DNA from: a bacterium
GTDB taxonomy: Bacteria; Zhuqueibacterota; Zhuqueibacteria; Residuimicrobiales; Oceaniaggregativiventaceae
Assembly: GCA_029565675.1 (NCBI GenBank)
Contig: JAKQNP010000021.1
Span: forward strand, 33,630-97,629
Direction: 5' to 3'
Length of the DNA stretch: 64,000 nt
Positions 1 to 8,988 of the stretch are shown here, piece after piece (the stretch's first letter is position 1; every line of letters starts with the position of its first letter). The position numbers and the translations under genes were made by a program. The notes beneath the pieces were generated by a model. The model made no database searches. It was not told the origin of the DNA and was given only the letters and a program-made list of their open reading frames with translations.

Positions 1-215
1 CGCCTCATTTGCTTTCACTTTTCTTTTCAGACTTTTGTATCTTTTGCCGATAGGCGATGAAGAACTTGATAAGCCAAAAATTGTCCCACAATCGTCGCGA
101 TCATACCCGGAAATCGGGTTGCCCAATGTATCCTGAATCTCTTTCCGAATCTCGCCTGCTGTAACCACTATTCCAAAGCCACGGTTTATAAAACCCTTTT
201 TTTTATCCAAAGTTC
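1..215 (-). pseudogene. Decayed C-terminal fragment of a secreted propeller-type glycoside hydrolase
   Basis: Read on the minus strand, positions about 180 to 85 encode AGEIRKEIQD followed by GNPISGYDRDDC. This closely resembles the C-terminal beta-sandwich of the intact secreted hydrolase at 3904-5385 (AGEIRVEIQD, then IPGFGLENC). The frame stays open to the window edge, but after the conserved Cys the similarity is lost and the sequence becomes Ser- and Lys-rich. Upstream there is no catalytic domain, only the repeat array. A frameshift or truncation is therefore inferred, although the gene could continue or be repaired outside the window. The similarity was judged by eye. Confidence 0.45.
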
Positions 216-470
216 GAATTCCGAACTGCGAAATGCTCTTATAAATCCGAATTTCGAATTCAGAAATGCTCTTTTAATTCCAAACTGCGAACTGCGAAAT
301 ACTTTTATAAATCCGAATTGCGAAATGCGCAATGCTCTTTTAATTCCGAAATTCGAATTGCGAAATGCGAAATGCTCTTTTAATTCCGAAATGCTCTTAT
401 AAATCCGAATTGCGAAATGCGCAATGCTCTTTAAATTCCGACATTCGAAATTCGAAATCCAAAATGCTCT
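216..470. repeat. AT-rich irregular 33-bp tandem repeat array
   Basis: The word ATGCTCTT (once ATACTTTT) recurs at 233, 266, 299, 332, 372, 391, 424 and 464, giving spacings of 33, 33, 33, 40, 19, 33 and 40. Between the words lie variants of AATTCCGAA, TTCGAATT and TGCGAAATGCG. The array lies between the decayed fragment and the sialidase stop codon. No gene is recognisable in it. It could be a degenerate minisatellite or a site of repeat-mediated deletion. Confidence 0.8.
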
Positions 471-1658
471 TTATTCGATTCGCCAATGCGTGCCCATCAA
501 ACAGGTCGGCTCTCCCGGCTGATCGACCTGATAATAGACGGTGTAGAGCGATCCGTCCTCAATTTGCACGGTGGCGGGATACCCCAGATCGTCGTTCGGT
601 GCATTGGCGATCGTTATGATCGAATCGACTTCCCAGCTCTCGCCGTTGTCGCGGCTGATGCATGCGCGCTCGCTGAACGGTTCTTGGCGATGTCCATAGC
701 TCACCAACAGCCAATCGTTCTGTAAACGGATGAGATGGGGAGGCAGACCCCAGATCGGCGTCTGATGCGCCTGACTCCAGCTCCGGCCGCCGTCTTTGCT
801 CTCGCTTTGCCACAAGAAGAATTGTCCAGGTACGCCGTGGTGGCGCAGCAGAACCACCAGGGTGTTATCGCTGGTTTCCACGGCATGCGCTTCATGGAAG
901 CCTTTGGCGCCGGGATCCAGATCTTCGGGAACCGGAATCGTGCCGATGATCGTCCACGTCTTGCCGTCGTCGCGCGATTCAGCGGCGGCGATGCGCGCTT
1001 CATCCGGCGGATCATACCCCTTTTCGTCGCCGACGATTTTGTTGATTCCCACGTACAAAAGCCGACCGTCGGCAAGCTGGATGGGGCCGTGCGGCGCATT
1101 GACCGGAGTCGGGATGAATCCTCCCCAGGTCAGACCGCCGTCTTCCGAGCGGGTGATCCAGTTGCCCAGCCATTGTTCTCGTACTTCGGGTCCGAGTTTT
1201 TCGATATGGCGCGGCCAGCAACTCGTCATCTCCGCCGGCCAGCTTCCCGGATTGTTTTCATAGGCATAGATAAAAAAGACAGAGGTAAACCAGCTGACGA
1301 TCCATGTGCCCTGCGCGGTTTGCAGAATGCCGGCATCGCGATCATCCAGCGGTGTGTTGTTGATCGTGATCGGTACTGACCAGGTTTTTCCGTTGTCCTT
1401 GCTGCGAATCAGTTGGGTTTTGCCCCAGGGGCAGACATGTGCATCGCGGTCGCCGGAAAAGACCGCCACCAATTCGTCGTCTTGCGTGCGCATCACCGTC
1501 GGCCAACCGATATAGCGGCCGGGTTGGCGACAGATGACCCCTGTGTCCAGGATCTCGGCGCTCAATTTTTGCGCCTGTGCAGCCGGCATCGCCGCCAAAA
1601 GCACAAAAAACGCCATTGTCCAGCCGTAACGAAAAACAATTTGCTGAGTTGATTTCAT
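471..1658 (-). CDS. Secreted sialidase/neuraminidase-type BNR-repeat protein
   Basis: Predicted exo-sialidase-like six-bladed propeller of 395 aa. The start is the ATG at 1658, 8 nt from a GAGGAG ribosome site, which leaves a clean signal peptide (hydrophobic AFFVLLAAMPAAQA). The open frame extends further upstream but only into the preceding gene. Five Asp-box repeats are visible: SKDNGKTW, SEDGGLTW, SRDDGKTW, SKDGGRSW and SRDNGESW. In sialidases these hold the propeller, and the active site uses an Arg triad plus Tyr/Glu. RPTV-like early motif: GRYIGWPTVMR. It is the last gene of the 17-kb minus operon and follows a NanA-like aldolase, so removal of sialic acid or a related residue from glycans is a reasonable guess. 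Asp-box proteins also include other hydrolases, so the substrate is not proven. Confidence 0.8.
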   Translation of the reverse strand: MKSTQQIVFRYGWTMAFFVLLAAMPAAQAQKLSAEILDTGVICRQPGRYIGWPTVMRTQDDELVAVFSGDRDAHVCPWGKTQLIRSKDNGKTWSVPITINNTPLDDRDAGILQTAQGTWIVSWFTSVFFIYAYENNPGSWPAEMTSCWPRHIEKLGPEVREQWLGNWITRSEDGGLTWGGFIPTPVNAPHGPIQLADGRLLYVGINKIVGDEKGYDPPDEARIAAAESRDDGKTWTIIGTIPVPEDLDPGAKGFHEAHAVETSDNTLVVLLRHHGVPGQFFLWQSESKDGGRSWSQAHQTPIWGLPPHLIRLQNDWLLVSYGHRQEPFSERACISRDNGESWEVDSIITIANAPNDDLGYPATVQIEDGSLYTVYYQVDQPGEPTCLMGTHWRIE

Positions 1659-1701
1659 TTGCAGCTCCTCGATTTCGAATTGTTTCTTTGCAGATGGCAT
1701 T

Positions 1702-2652
1702 TCAGGGTTCTGGACTGCGGCTGCCAGCGAAAAATTCCGCCAACAATTCCTGGCCGCGCTTGCGCTGGCGTTCGATCTCTGCACTCGGGATCGAGCGATA
1801 CGGCCAGCGCAAGCGCGGCGTGATACGAGTCCAGCCGCCCACGCTGGCCATGAATTTGTCCACTGCCTGGTTGGAGTAATTCTGGACGGTGATATAAGGC
1901 AGGATGCATTCGCTCATAAAGCTGCAGATCCGTTTTTCGATCGCCAATGCTGCTTCCAGGTCGGTTTGCATGAGGTCGGTCCACGCCTGCGCCGCGCCGG
2001 GATGCAGGCAGGCGACATTGGAATAAGCCCCGTGTGCCCCTTGCCGCATCCCGCTTGCCAGCAGATGGCCGGCTACGAACAAGGAAAAATTAGGCAGCAG
2101 CGCCTTCATCTGTTTATACCAATCGGCATCACCGCCGGCGGTTTTGACGCCCAGGAGGCTGGGCACGGCTTGCTGCAGGCGCAAGAGCTGATCTGGCGAC
2201 AGAACCCGTTTGGCATGCGGCGGGTTGTAGAGAATCAGGCCGATTTCGCCGGCACATTCTGACATCCTGCGCAGAAAATCGATATTTTCCTCTTCCGAGG
2301 TCGGAAACCAGTCGGGCAGAATCACCTGCACCGCACCCGGCGCCAGGTGAACGCTTCTTTGCAGGCGTTCGCGGGATATCACCGGACTCGGATGGCTGAC
2401 CCCGATTTGAAACGGCATCGAAGCGCTTTCGCATTTCATCGCCAGCAACTCGCTGACGCGGTCGAATTCGGCTTCCGTCAGATTGTAGAATTCGCCGGCT
2501 GTGCCGCACGAATAGATGCCGTCGACCCGGAACGCAATGAGCGCATCGAGTTCCTGCTGCAAGAGCTCCCAATCGATGCGATCTCGTTCATCGATGGGCA
2601 ACAGAAGAGTGGCCCAGTTGCCGCGAATTTGTTCCCAATGCAGGGGTTGCAT
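1702..2652 (-). CDS. Dihydrodipicolinate synthase/N-acetylneuraminate lyase family aldolase
   Basis: Class I aldolase of 316 aa, the usual family length. The Schiff-base lysine is K170 in GVKTAGGD and the catalytic tyrosine is Y142 in LYNPPH. The start at 2652 has AGGAGAAA 6 nt upstream. The family covers DapA, NanA and 2-keto-3-deoxy sugar-acid aldolases, and the sequence alone does not pick one. Its position between a sialidase and sugar genes in a long catabolic operon argues for a sugar-acid lyase rather than lysine synthesis. The usual DapA substrate motif GTTGE is changed to GTAGE (residues 50-54). Cytoplasmic. Confidence 0.82.
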   Translation of the reverse strand: MQPLHWEQIRGNWATLLLPIDERDRIDWELLQQELDALIAFRVDGIYSCGTAGEFYNLTEAEFDRVSELLAMKCESASMPFQIGVSHPSPVISRERLQRSVHLAPGAVQVILPDWFPTSEEENIDFLRRMSECAGEIGLILYNPPHAKRVLSPDQLLRLQQAVPSLLGVKTAGGDADWYKQMKALLPNFSLFVAGHLLASGMRQGAHGAYSNVACLHPGAAQAWTDLMQTDLEAALAIEKRICSFMSECILPYITVQNYSNQAVDKFMASVGGWTRITPRLRWPYRSIPSAEIERQRKRGQELLAEFFAGSRSPEP

Positions 2653-2716
2653 TTCTTGTTTCTCCTGGTCCGGTTGTTTTTTACCCTTATCTATCGACTA
2701 GAGTGAAAAGTCGGGT

Positions 2717-3826
2717 TCAATATTTGCCAAATTGCTCGACCAGTTCGCCGAGCATTTCGATGCGGTGCCATGGCGCATCGGTCGGTACCTGATCACCAGC
2801 TGCCAGCAACAGCCGCGGCGAGATCATCCGGATTTCGAGCCACCTCTTGACCGCATCGATAAATTCGCTGTCTGAGGCATTGGCGCCGAACACCGTCGCC
2901 GGAATGCCGCCGGACAGGATCATGCGGTCGCCGGCCTCGGCACGGGCTTGTGCGGGGGTGAGGGAAAACATCGGTGCCGGTGTCGCCGCATCGATGCAGT
3001 CGACGCCGCAATCGTCCAGCCGGCCCAGCAAGCCTTTCATCTCACCATCGACATGCACGGCCAGGTATTTGCCGCGCTTGTGCAACCGCCGGGCAATCTC
3101 TTTATAGTACTCTGAAGTAAATCGGTTGAACAGCGCCGGGCTCTGCACCGAAGAATCGTGGTTATCGCCGACGATCAACACTTCAAACGGCTGGTCGATG
3201 AGTTGGTCGAGCAGCCGCAGATTGCATTCATTGACCTGTTTGATGAATCGCTCGATTTCGAGCGGATAATCGTAGATTGCCAAAATGGTCTTTTCCACAC
3301 CCATGTAACGGGATATCAGAAATCCCAGACCTGAATAGGAGAGAAAAGAATAGAGAAAGGCCAATTCGCCTGCCGCCTCGCTCCATGCCTGGTACCGTTC
3401 AAAATGCGGCTGCAAGACCCGACGGCTCAGTGCATACTCGAGCACGTGCAGATCCTCGATGTTCTGCACAAGCCATTTTTTGATATGATACGAATAGGAA
3501 TCGGCGCTGAACACTCTCTCTTCGGCGATCGTGCCGAGCGGAGTCGAAATGCGTGTGTGAAAAACGCCGGCTGCGTCGGTCCAGGTTTCGCTGCGCACCG
3601 ACTCGTCCTCGAAAAGGATATCGAACGGACTGCCGGTCTCGATATAAAGCACTGCTCCGCATTTTTTGTGCAGCTGCACCAGCTCCGGTTCGACCTGGGT
3701 AAAGCCGCGCAGATCAAAGAAGACATGCCGATTCTTTTTATACCAATGCGAAAGGTCGAGCAACAGCGGAACCCGGTCCGGTTTGGTGCCGGCGTACACC
3801 GCCCGCACCCGTTCTTGCGGCGTCAT
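2717..3826 (-). CDS. Uroporphyrinogen decarboxylase (URO-D)-superfamily protein
   Basis: 369 aa, starting at the ATG at 3826 (GGAG, 5 nt spacing). A GTG two codons upstream is less well placed. The N-terminal TPQERVRAVYAGTKPDRVP is typical of the URO-D/corrinoid-methyltransferase superfamily. True haem URO-D is unlikely because no haem genes are near and the N-terminal substrate motifs of HemE are not visible. Relatives of unknown function are common in sugar-catabolic operons of Planctomycetes-like bacteria. Others are corrinoid methyltransferases (MtaA/MtbA type), but I do not see the HxC zinc site of that group: the comparable segment reads AVHVDGEMKG. The function within the sugar operon is unresolved. 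Confidence 0.72.
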   Translation of the reverse strand: MTPQERVRAVYAGTKPDRVPLLLDLSHWYKKNRHVFFDLRGFTQVEPELVQLHKKCGAVLYIETGSPFDILFEDESVRSETWTDAAGVFHTRISTPLGTIAEERVFSADSYSYHIKKWLVQNIEDLHVLEYALSRRVLQPHFERYQAWSEAAGELAFLYSFLSYSGLGFLISRYMGVEKTILAIYDYPLEIERFIKQVNECNLRLLDQLIDQPFEVLIVGDNHDSSVQSPALFNRFTSEYYKEIARRLHKRGKYLAVHVDGEMKGLLGRLDDCGVDCIDAATPAPMFSLTPAQARAEAGDRMILSGGIPATVFGANASDSEFIDAVKRWLEIRMISPRLLLAAGDQVPTDAPWHRIEMLGELVEQFGKY

Positions 3827-3903
3827 AAACACTCCATTTGCAGAATCTTATCCTTGTGCAAGTTGTTTTTTCTCCTCGAATTTGCTGCACGCCAAATCCG
3901 GGT

Positions 3904-5385
3904 CTATTGCTTACCGAGCGGTTCTGGAGAGTTCTGGAATTGCATTGCATAGAGATTTGCATCTTTCATGTAGAATCGCAGCCGTACCGGCCTGCCGGCG
4001 AGCGCACCGAGGTCTGCGCCTCTTTGCCACGCAACCTGTCGTTCGATCTCGTTGCCGATGACCGGCTGGCAATTCTCCAGGCCAAAGCCGGGGATTGCGG
4101 TACCACCCACATCCTGAATCTCCACCCGAATTTCCCCGGCTGCCGAAGTGGCCATGTTCAGGATCAGTTTGTTGCCGGTAAAAATCAAAGCCTTGCTGAT
4201 CATCTCCCCGCCCCCATAGGGAGCAGCCAGCGAGGAAAAACCATCCAGCCGCAGCGAATAGCGGCGCAGATGGGCGGTCGGCTGGGCATAGTCCTGATTG
4301 ACATAGATCGACATCTCGGTCGGCGTGGTTTGCACCACATTGAGCGCCGGGTAATTGGAGCGCGACACCCAGTTCTGCAGACCGATACCGGGCCTGATGA
4401 ACGATTCCATGAATGTGCGGTCATAGCGGTTGCCGCCGCGGCTCGTCAACAAGACCGCATCGGAACAATCTTTGTAATAACCCGGATTGACATTGATCTG
4501 CTGTGCCTGTTCATCGCTCAGCACCTGGCGATCGGGGACAAAGCGTGCGCCGATGGCAATATAGATCTGCGGGGCGCGAAAATAGGGATGGGTTTGTTGT
4601 GTGTAGAGATGCTCCATCGGCGTCTCGCCAAAAGTCATCGGCTGCGGTTCACTCCAGTTGATAAAATCGGCGGATGTGGTGCGGCTTACGGTGCGAAAGC
4701 CATCCCAGCCGCCGCCGGACCAGACGCGAAAATAGAGCACATAGCATTTTTCGCTCTCCGACCAAAAGGCGACATTTTGCGAATCGAACTGCCCGTTTTT
4801 GAATATCCCTTCCTCTTGAATTTTTCGCCAGTTTATTCCATCGGCTGACACAAAGCCGAAAAGTCCGTTGAGGTGGTCGCCCGCCACCGCTTTGTAGCGC
4901 TGCTCAGGCGGACAGTCGGGACGAGTATCGATAAACGGACAAAAATTGTGGCAGGTTTCCGGGTCGTTGGCGAGGACGATGTTGTTGGCGGCAGAACCGT
5001 TGACGCTGCACAATCCGAGCTCGGGTTTTCGCCAGGTGATGCCGTCAGGCGATTCGGCAATGCAGACTGTGGCCGTTCTCTCGTGTTCTTTTTGGGCAGC
5101 TGGCAACCCCCGATAATAAGCGCTAAAAAGACCATTGTCGCAGATGATGGTGCAATAAGCGGAAAAGGCGCCTTCCCAGGGTTGATCGAAATAGAATACC
5201 GGCCCCTCATCGCGGGGTTCGTGCAAGACCAGCCTGAGGTTGTCCATCCTGTCGATCAGATGGAAATCGACGAACAATTCCCGGTTGCTGCCCAATTGCA
5301 GCGGTGCTTCTTGCGCCTGCAATGAGCTGCCAGCAAAAACCGCGAGAAACAAAAAGGCCGGCCAGTGATTGAAACGATTGCTCAT
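3904..5385 (-). CDS. Secreted five-bladed-propeller glycoside hydrolase-like protein
   Basis: 493 aa with a signal peptide (FLFLAVFAGSSLQAQ) and an AGGAGG ribosome site 6 nt before the start. The body resembles GH32/GH43/GH130-type propellers: repeated SPDGITW and SADGINW blade motifs, then YYKDCSDAVLLTSRGG, then a C-terminal beta-sandwich with AGEIRVEIQD and IPGFGLENC. No biochemically defined family could be assigned by eye. It would act in the periplasm or outside the cell. Placed between a Gfo/Idh oxidoreductase and the URO-D-like gene, it probably trims the glycan whose sugars the operon imports. The decayed fragment at the window's left edge belongs to the same family, so at least two copies once existed here. 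Confidence 0.72.
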   Translation of the reverse strand: MSNRFNHWPAFLFLAVFAGSSLQAQEAPLQLGSNRELFVDFHLIDRMDNLRLVLHEPRDEGPVFYFDQPWEGAFSAYCTIICDNGLFSAYYRGLPAAQKEHERTATVCIAESPDGITWRKPELGLCSVNGSAANNIVLANDPETCHNFCPFIDTRPDCPPEQRYKAVAGDHLNGLFGFVSADGINWRKIQEEGIFKNGQFDSQNVAFWSESEKCYVLYFRVWSGGGWDGFRTVSRTTSADFINWSEPQPMTFGETPMEHLYTQQTHPYFRAPQIYIAIGARFVPDRQVLSDEQAQQINVNPGYYKDCSDAVLLTSRGGNRYDRTFMESFIRPGIGLQNWVSRSNYPALNVVQTTPTEMSIYVNQDYAQPTAHLRRYSLRLDGFSSLAAPYGGGEMISKALIFTGNKLILNMATSAAGEIRVEIQDVGGTAIPGFGLENCQPVIGNEIERQVAWQRGADLGALAGRPVRLRFYMKDANLYAMQFQNSPEPLGKQ

Positions 5386-5495
5386 GAAACCTCCTGCAGT
5401 TTATCGCACCCTGCTTGGGTTGACCCGGAATCAGGGTCACATCTTTTGTGGCGGTGGCAGCTCAAATTCCAATTTGAAAAATGATGCCAATCCCT

Positions 5496-6416
5496 CTAAA
5501 CCAGGGCGATTTTCTTGCCGCCGTTCTCCAGGCTTTCCTGGGCGGCGAGCAAAGTCGAGATGATGTTGACCGTTTTGCTGAATTCCAACCGCGATCGCCC
5601 TTCTTGCACCGAGCGGATGAATTCGATCAGGTTGTCGCGAAACATGGCATACCAGTTTTTGTACTCGATCAGGCGCCAGCTGTTCTGGCCGAAAAGCGAA
5701 ATTTGGAAGGTCGGACAGATCTCATAAAACAGGTGCACCGTGGCCAGACATCCGTCGGCGAATTCGATGACTGCGCAATCCTGGTGCGAGCGGCTGACAT
5801 GCTGCACCGCCGTTGCCTGTGGATCGTCGAGCAGAGCGAACAAGGCCTCGAGCATGTGCACACCGTATTTGATCCAGTCTTTTTTGCCGACTGCAGTCGC
5901 CAACTCGATTTTGCCCAGGGAAGCGAACTCTGTCTTTGCCGCCCGGCTCTCGGTTGCATAGCGCATTGAAGAACACGACATGAAAAATTTGCGCAAATCG
6001 TTTTGTTCGATAAAATAGTCGAGGCCCGCTCGGCTGCAGGCCAGCGGTTTGTCGATAAAAATCGGCGTCCCGGCGTCGAGAAACGGTTTGGCCATGGCGA
6101 CATGATTTTCCGGGTCGTCGCGTGCCAACAGCACGGCATCGACGCAGCCAAGCATCTCTTCGGCATGATCGACCACGTTGTCGATTTTTGCGGCTGCGGC
6201 GATGTGTTCCGAGATGCCGCGTTCCTGGGTCCAGACATGCGTCACCCGGGCACCGGAAATACCAAGGGTATCGCGGTTGGCCGCCAGATAGACCGGAATG
6301 CCTGCATAGCCGCAATCGGCCATTGTCTTCTCGTCATACTCTCCGTTGACGATTGCTGACCACGAGTAGGGATGGCCGTTGCCGGCGCTCATACCCATTA
6401 CACCCAATTTGATCAT
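5496..6416 (-). CDS. Gfo/Idh/MocA-family oxidoreductase
   Basis: Predicted NAD(P)-dependent sugar dehydrogenase, 306 aa. The start taken is the ATG at 6416 (IKLGVMGMSAGNGHPYSW), which begins directly with the Rossmann strand. The frame continues upstream through an ATG at 6428 to a TTG at 6458, and a GGGAT element near 6424 slightly favours 6416. The nucleotide-binding loop is G-x-S-A-G-N-G-H, a variant of GxGxxG. The family lysine is present in FIDKPLACS (EKP-like). It lies between the aldo-keto reductase and the propeller hydrolase, with a second family member at 14332-15486, so the operon holds two distinct sugar oxidoreductases. Substrate unknown. Confidence 0.8.
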   Translation of the reverse strand: MIKLGVMGMSAGNGHPYSWSAIVNGEYDEKTMADCGYAGIPVYLAANRDTLGISGARVTHVWTQERGISEHIAAAAKIDNVVDHAEEMLGCVDAVLLARDDPENHVAMAKPFLDAGTPIFIDKPLACSRAGLDYFIEQNDLRKFFMSCSSMRYATESRAAKTEFASLGKIELATAVGKKDWIKYGVHMLEALFALLDDPQATAVQHVSRSHQDCAVIEFADGCLATVHLFYEICPTFQISLFGQNSWRLIEYKNWYAMFRDNLIEFIRSVQEGRSRLEFSKTVNIISTLLAAQESLENGGKKIALV

Positions 6417-6470
6417 ATCGCATCCCATTCTTTTGGTTGCTGCTTGCAAATTGTTCAATTTTTCATTTTT

Positions 6471-7427
6471 TCAGGTCAGCCAGCCCATCCGCGCCCAATG
6501 GGGCAGATCGATGAATTCAGGATTGGGAAAGGCCAGGCTTTGCGCCTTTTTCACTTTTTCATTCGCAAGCGCCGAACCCGTTGCCGCGGCCAGCGCTTGC
6601 TGCAGATAGGCAAGACGGTCGATGCCGACCAATACGGCAGCGACTTGCGGGAATGCCAGAGCAAAACGGGTGGCCAGCATCGACAGGGTCGGCGTCTTTT
6701 CGTCCAGTAATTCCAGATAGCGTTCGCGATGGATTTGGATATCCCGCAGGGACGGGTGCAGATTCTGCCCCCGGTCACTGAGCACGCCTTTCAGCAACAC
6801 CGAACGGACCACAATCCCAACTCCGGCTTTTTCTGCAGTGTCCAGAAGCGCGCCGTGGCGTTGATCCATCAGGTTGAACGGCAGCTGGATCACATCCCAG
6901 CTCCCGTGCTCGATAGCCGACTGCGTCTCGGATACCTGATAAGTGGAGACGCCACAGCTGCGAATAAGCCCTCTCTCTTTACACTCCTGAAAGACGTCGG
7001 TGATCCCTGCATGCATAAATACCTTTGGATCGGCATCGTGCAACATGAACAGGTCGATGGTGTCGGTCTGCAACGCATGGAGGCTTGCTTCGAGAGAAGT
7101 CATGATCAGTTGTTTTACCTCGGCGTTGCCGGGTAAACGGCCGTTTTCGCCAGCCAGGTGCGCGCTTTTGGTGCAGAGAATCACTTTTTCGCGTTGTTGG
7201 CGGACGGCTTTGCCGATGATCTCTTCGCTGCGGCCGTACTGACGGGCAGTGTCGAAAAAATTGATGCCGTTGTCGATCGCGCACTGCACCAGTTCGATGG
7301 ACTCGGCCTCGGTCGGCATGTCGGCCGCACTGGTCACCCCGATACCATAAGGGACGCCGATCTCCACACCGCCAAATGCGATTTCCGAAACCCACAGCCC
7401 GCTTCGGCCCAATTTGCGCTTGTGCAT
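6471..7427 (-). CDS. Aldo/keto reductase
   Basis: (beta/alpha)8-barrel NAD(P)H oxidoreductase of 318 aa. The tetrad is visible as D in FFDTARQYG (Asp and Tyr), K in VILCTKSAH, and the His position in DLFMLHD. The start could be ATG 7427 or GTG 7430; the AAGGAA at about 7437 suits either. It follows the symporter gene and precedes a Gfo/Idh gene in the same direction. In this setting it may oxidise or reduce a sugar or sugar ketone in the same route. Exact substrate not inferable. Confidence 0.85.
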   Translation of the reverse strand: MHKRKLGRSGLWVSEIAFGGVEIGVPYGIGVTSAADMPTEAESIELVQCAIDNGINFFDTARQYGRSEEIIGKAVRQQREKVILCTKSAHLAGENGRLPGNAEVKQLIMTSLEASLHALQTDTIDLFMLHDADPKVFMHAGITDVFQECKERGLIRSCGVSTYQVSETQSAIEHGSWDVIQLPFNLMDQRHGALLDTAEKAGVGIVVRSVLLKGVLSDRGQNLHPSLRDIQIHRERYLELLDEKTPTLSMLATRFALAFPQVAAVLVGIDRLAYLQQALAAATGSALANEKVKKAQSLAFPNPEFIDLPHWARMGWLT

Positions 7428-7452
7428 CACCAAATTCCTTTGGTTCGGTGGT

Positions 7453-8985
7453 TCACTGCAGGGGTTCTGTCTGCCCTGTTTCTCGAGACACTTGTTCTAG
7501 TGTTCCTTTTCTGGCAAAACAGCTGCCCAACCAGCTGACTGCGATGCCGGCGATGAATGAAACTGGAATGATCCACAAAAACGGGATATTGTGTGAAAAG
7601 AGTTCCTGGGAAAAGCTGATGCAAAACGCGATCAGGCCGCTGAACAGGGTGCCGAGAAAGACCGGGGTCGGCCGGGCGCAGCGCACGAACATGGCCATAA
7701 AAAACGGCACAAACAGCGGTGCGACCAACAAGTTGATCGTCTTGTGGGTCACCTCCAGGAGGTTGCCCTTGACTTTGCTGATAACCAGGCTGATCACCAC
7801 CACGAGAACGCCGATCGCGATGGAGATGATGCGCGCCAGTTTGACTTGCTGGATGTCTGAACCTGGTGTTTTTTGCATTGGCGCGATAAAATCGCGCACA
7901 ACCACCAGACAGGAAGAGTTGATGCCGGAAGAAAGACTCGACATGGCGGCCGACAACAGCCCGGCGAGCACCAAGCCGGAAACGCCGACCGGCAGCCCGA
8001 CGACCATAAAGTGGGGAAACAAGAGGTCTGCATCCTCAAGCATCGTTTTCTCGGATGGCAACCAGGCTGGATGCTTTTGATAAAAAGCCAAAATGGCCAA
8101 TCCCAGAAGCGCCAGCAGCAGAAAGATTGCGACATTTGAAACCAGGGAGCTTAAATACATTTTTCTCGCAGCACGGATATCGCGGGTGGCCAGATAGCGC
8201 TGAATCGCCATCTGATCCGATCCGGCTGTGCAAACATGCCAACCGAAAACAGCGATCACCGCCGTCAGAAAACTAACCCGCGCCTGGGTATCAAAAAAGA
8301 CCCACCCTGCCCAGTGGGCCGGCCATTGATCGGGTATAATGGCTCTGATGCCGCCCAGCTGACCGGCAATCAAGACAACCGCCGTGATCGAGCCGCCGAA
8401 CAGGATCAAGGTTTGCAGAACATCGGTGAACACCACCCCGCGCAGGCCGCCAGCCGAGGTATAGATAATGGTGATGACACCCATGACCACGCTTACATAG
8501 AGCGCGGTGCTTTCGCTCCACCCCATGAGCGGTACAATGACTTTCGATGCGCACATGTAGATGATCACCGCCATCCACACCAGTCGCATGATCAGAAAGT
8601 AGAGAGAAGCGAGAATGCGGTTTTTGCGCCCCAGGCGCAATTCCAGCAGCTCATAGGCGCTGGTGATCTTTAATTTCATGATAAAAGGAATGAAAAATCC
8701 CGCCACGATCAGATAAACGAACGGCAGAGCGACAAGCATCGACCAGTACATGGGACCGTTTTTCACCATCTCTCCCGGCATCGACAGGTAGGAGACGGCG
8801 CTGAACAGGGTGGCAAAAAGGGACAATCCGACGCCCCACGACTTCATCTGCCGACCGCCCAGCATGTAATCATCGCTGCAGCGGGTGCGGCGGGAGTAAT
8901 AAAAGCCGACCAACAGCATGCCGATGGCATAAAGGCCGACGATGATCCAATCCCAACTGCTCAATGCGGTTCTGGCCAAGGTCAT
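7453..8985 (-). CDS. Sodium:solute symporter (SSS family)
   Basis: 510-aa inner-membrane protein with about 13 hydrophobic segments. It starts with WDWIIVGLYAIGMLLVGFYYSRR and has the SSS signature region DDYMLGGRQMKSWGVGLSLFATLFSAVSY (residues about 38-66). The start at 8985 lies 3 nt after the kinase stop and its GGAG overlaps the kinase end, so the two are probably translationally coupled. SSS members carry sugars, sialic acids, amino acids or inositols with Na+. Pairing with an FGGY kinase, NagA and a sialidase suggests uptake of the operon's sugar. The ligand is inferred from context only. Confidence 0.88.
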   Translation of the reverse strand: MTLARTALSSWDWIIVGLYAIGMLLVGFYYSRRTRCSDDYMLGGRQMKSWGVGLSLFATLFSAVSYLSMPGEMVKNGPMYWSMLVALPFVYLIVAGFFIPFIMKLKITSAYELLELRLGRKNRILASLYFLIMRLVWMAVIIYMCASKVIVPLMGWSESTALYVSVVMGVITIIYTSAGGLRGVVFTDVLQTLILFGGSITAVVLIAGQLGGIRAIIPDQWPAHWAGWVFFDTQARVSFLTAVIAVFGWHVCTAGSDQMAIQRYLATRDIRAARKMYLSSLVSNVAIFLLLALLGLAILAFYQKHPAWLPSEKTMLEDADLLFPHFMVVGLPVGVSGLVLAGLLSAAMSSLSSGINSSCLVVVRDFIAPMQKTPGSDIQQVKLARIISIAIGVLVVVISLVISKVKGNLLEVTHKTINLLVAPLFVPFFMAMFVRCARPTPVFLGTLFSGLIAFCISFSQELFSHNIPFLWIIPVSFIAGIAVSWLGSCFARKGTLEQVSRETGQTEPLQ

Positions 8986-8988
8986 GCG

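Noticed and set aside
2717..3826. Haem-pathway uroporphyrinogen decarboxylase (hemE)
   Set aside because: No haem genes nearby and HemE active-site motifs are not evident; it is a superfamily relative in a sugar operon.
3838..4848. 336-aa plus-strand open frame opposite the propeller hydrolase
   Set aside because: No family motifs or ribosome site; it lies antisense to a well-supported gene and is explained by its codon bias.
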